Positions 5,102 to 5,794 of a stretch of 5,794 nucleotides of DNA are shown here, piece after piece. Made by a program: the position numbers and the translations under genes. Numbering within the stretch: position 1 is the first letter of the stretch; each line of letters starts with the position of its first letter. The notes below the pieces were generated by a model that saw only the letters and a program-made list of their open reading frames with translations, ran no database searches and was not told the DNA's origin. The DNA is from Clostridiaceae bacterium. GTDB lineage: Bacteria > Bacillota_A > Clostridia > Clostridiales > Clostridiaceae. The stretch spans positions 1 through 5,794 of the forward strand of contig JAQSXU010000206.1 of NCBI GenBank assembly GCA_029256485.1, read 5' to 3'.

Positions 5102-5794
5102 TTAACAATTTTTTATGTCCTCGTTATCTTGTAAATCTTCTAGTAATACATTTCGCTTTTCTTTTTCAAGCAAAAATCTTTTATGATAAATAAGATTTGC
5201 CCCCTTTAAGATTCTGCTCATCTGATATGTATCAGCTAGACCACCTATAGCGGCACTTATAAATGGTATAGATTTTTTCGCTGCTTCCTTAGGTAATCTT
5301 TCGCCTAATTGTTTTAATAATTCTTTGAAAACGCTTTGTTCCAAACCATCTTTTCCAGCTTTATCGAGAGCTTTCTGAGCAGCTTTATTTGCTAAAGCCC
5401 TAATTTGTGTATAAATAAGTTCAATTCCACCACTTTCAGCCATTTGCTGAAACGTCTTCTTTCCTAGTGAAGACTTTAACGTCTCGAAATTTGCAACTAG
5501 CATCATTTGTCCTATAATCCCACCGAGCGTTTCAGTACCTTTTTCTGCATTTGGCGATATACAAGCCATGACAACTGAACTTGCAAATTCTAATTCTCTC
5601 GGATCATCATTCACATCATAGCCATAATATAGAGCGATATTTTGAACAGCTCTAAAAAAAAGAAATAAACTTAAAGTAATATTAAAAGGTACTCCCACTA
5701 TTCCCGGAAAACCAGTCGCAGCACCTTCACCTAAAGCCAGTAAGATATCTTTATAATTATTATTTGCAATACATTTTTCTATATTATAACTTCT
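5102..5794 (-). CDS. EcsC-family protein, C-terminal 230 residues (5' end outside window)
   Basis: The frame is open from the window edge to TAA-type termination at 5102-5104. It contains the family's signature hydrophobic block, GEGAATGFPGIVGVPFNITL (visible residues about 22-41), then RAVQNIALYYGYDVNDDPRE (about 49-68), and near the end the Gly/Ala-rich helix IPFISAAIGGLADTYQMSRI. This order is typical of EcsC-domain proteins (named after Bacillus subtilis EcsC), whose biochemical role is not known; they are thought to be membrane-associated. The visible 230 residues cover most of the domain, and the true start must lie to the right because no stop interrupts the frame; the GTG at 5696-5698 lies inside the conserved block and is not the start. 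The C-terminal tail (LEKEKRNVLLEDLQDNEDIK) is charged. Repeat C follows its stop by 30 bases. Confidence 0.88.
   Translation of the reverse strand, partial: RSYNIEKCIANNNYKDILLALGEGAATGFPGIVGVPFNITLSLFLFFRAVQNIALYYGYDVNDDPRELEFASSVVMACISPNAEKGTETLGGIIGQMMLVANFETLKSSLGKKTFQQMAESGGIELIYTQIRALANKAAQKALDKAGKDGLEQSVFKELLKQLGERLPKEAAKKSIPFISAAIGGLADTYQMSRILKGANLIYHKRFLLEKEKRNVLLEDLQDNEDIKNC

Overview
The window is very AT-rich (coding and non-coding alike), uses Shine-Dalgarno sites of the AAGGAG/GGAGAG type throughout, and encodes proteins rich in Lys, Asn, Ile and Glu. Together with a phage-type Cro/CI regulator of a kind I know from clostridia, this points to a low-GC Firmicute, most likely Clostridium or a close relative. 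That assignment is inference from composition and family resemblance only. Almost every gene is on the minus strand, so the window reads right to left.

Right side (about 2390-5794): a tandem row of unrelated genes on the minus strand. They are, in order of transcription, the C-terminal part of an EcsC-family protein (5102 to the window edge), a 130-residue acidic helical protein (4549-4941), a 490-residue potassium-channel-like membrane protein with a beta-helix-like cytoplasmic N-terminus (2888-4360), and a 91-residue two-helix membrane protein (2502-2777). Three of the intergenic spaces carry related copies of an imperfect palindrome. Each copy begins about 30 bases after the stop codon of the gene before it, in the same orientation, and two of them align over 59 bases without a gap. 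This repeated gene-plus-hairpin layout is the most unusual thing in the window.

Middle (1158-2381): a 407-residue protein with the N-terminal Asp-Glu and C-proximal IS-D motifs of the DUF3800 (RNase H-like fold) group. It is separated from the 91-residue gene by about 120 bases.

Left side (1-1157): decaying mobile-element DNA. There is the 3' end of an IS3-family transposase on the plus strand (about 823-1076) that keeps only the last catalytic Glu. There is also an XRE-family phage or integrative-element repressor (244-746, minus) broken by a one-base frameshift near its start and a nonsense codon near its end. Finally there is an intact 58-residue small protein (10-186, minus) just downstream of the repressor. 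A 10-bp palindrome overlaps the presumed -35 box of the repressor and may be its operator.

Overall this looks like an accessory region: the remains of an integrated element next to a row of single-gene cassettes. Nuclease-fold and membrane-channel genes in such a setting can be defence or toxin/immunity genes, but nothing in the sequence proves that role here.
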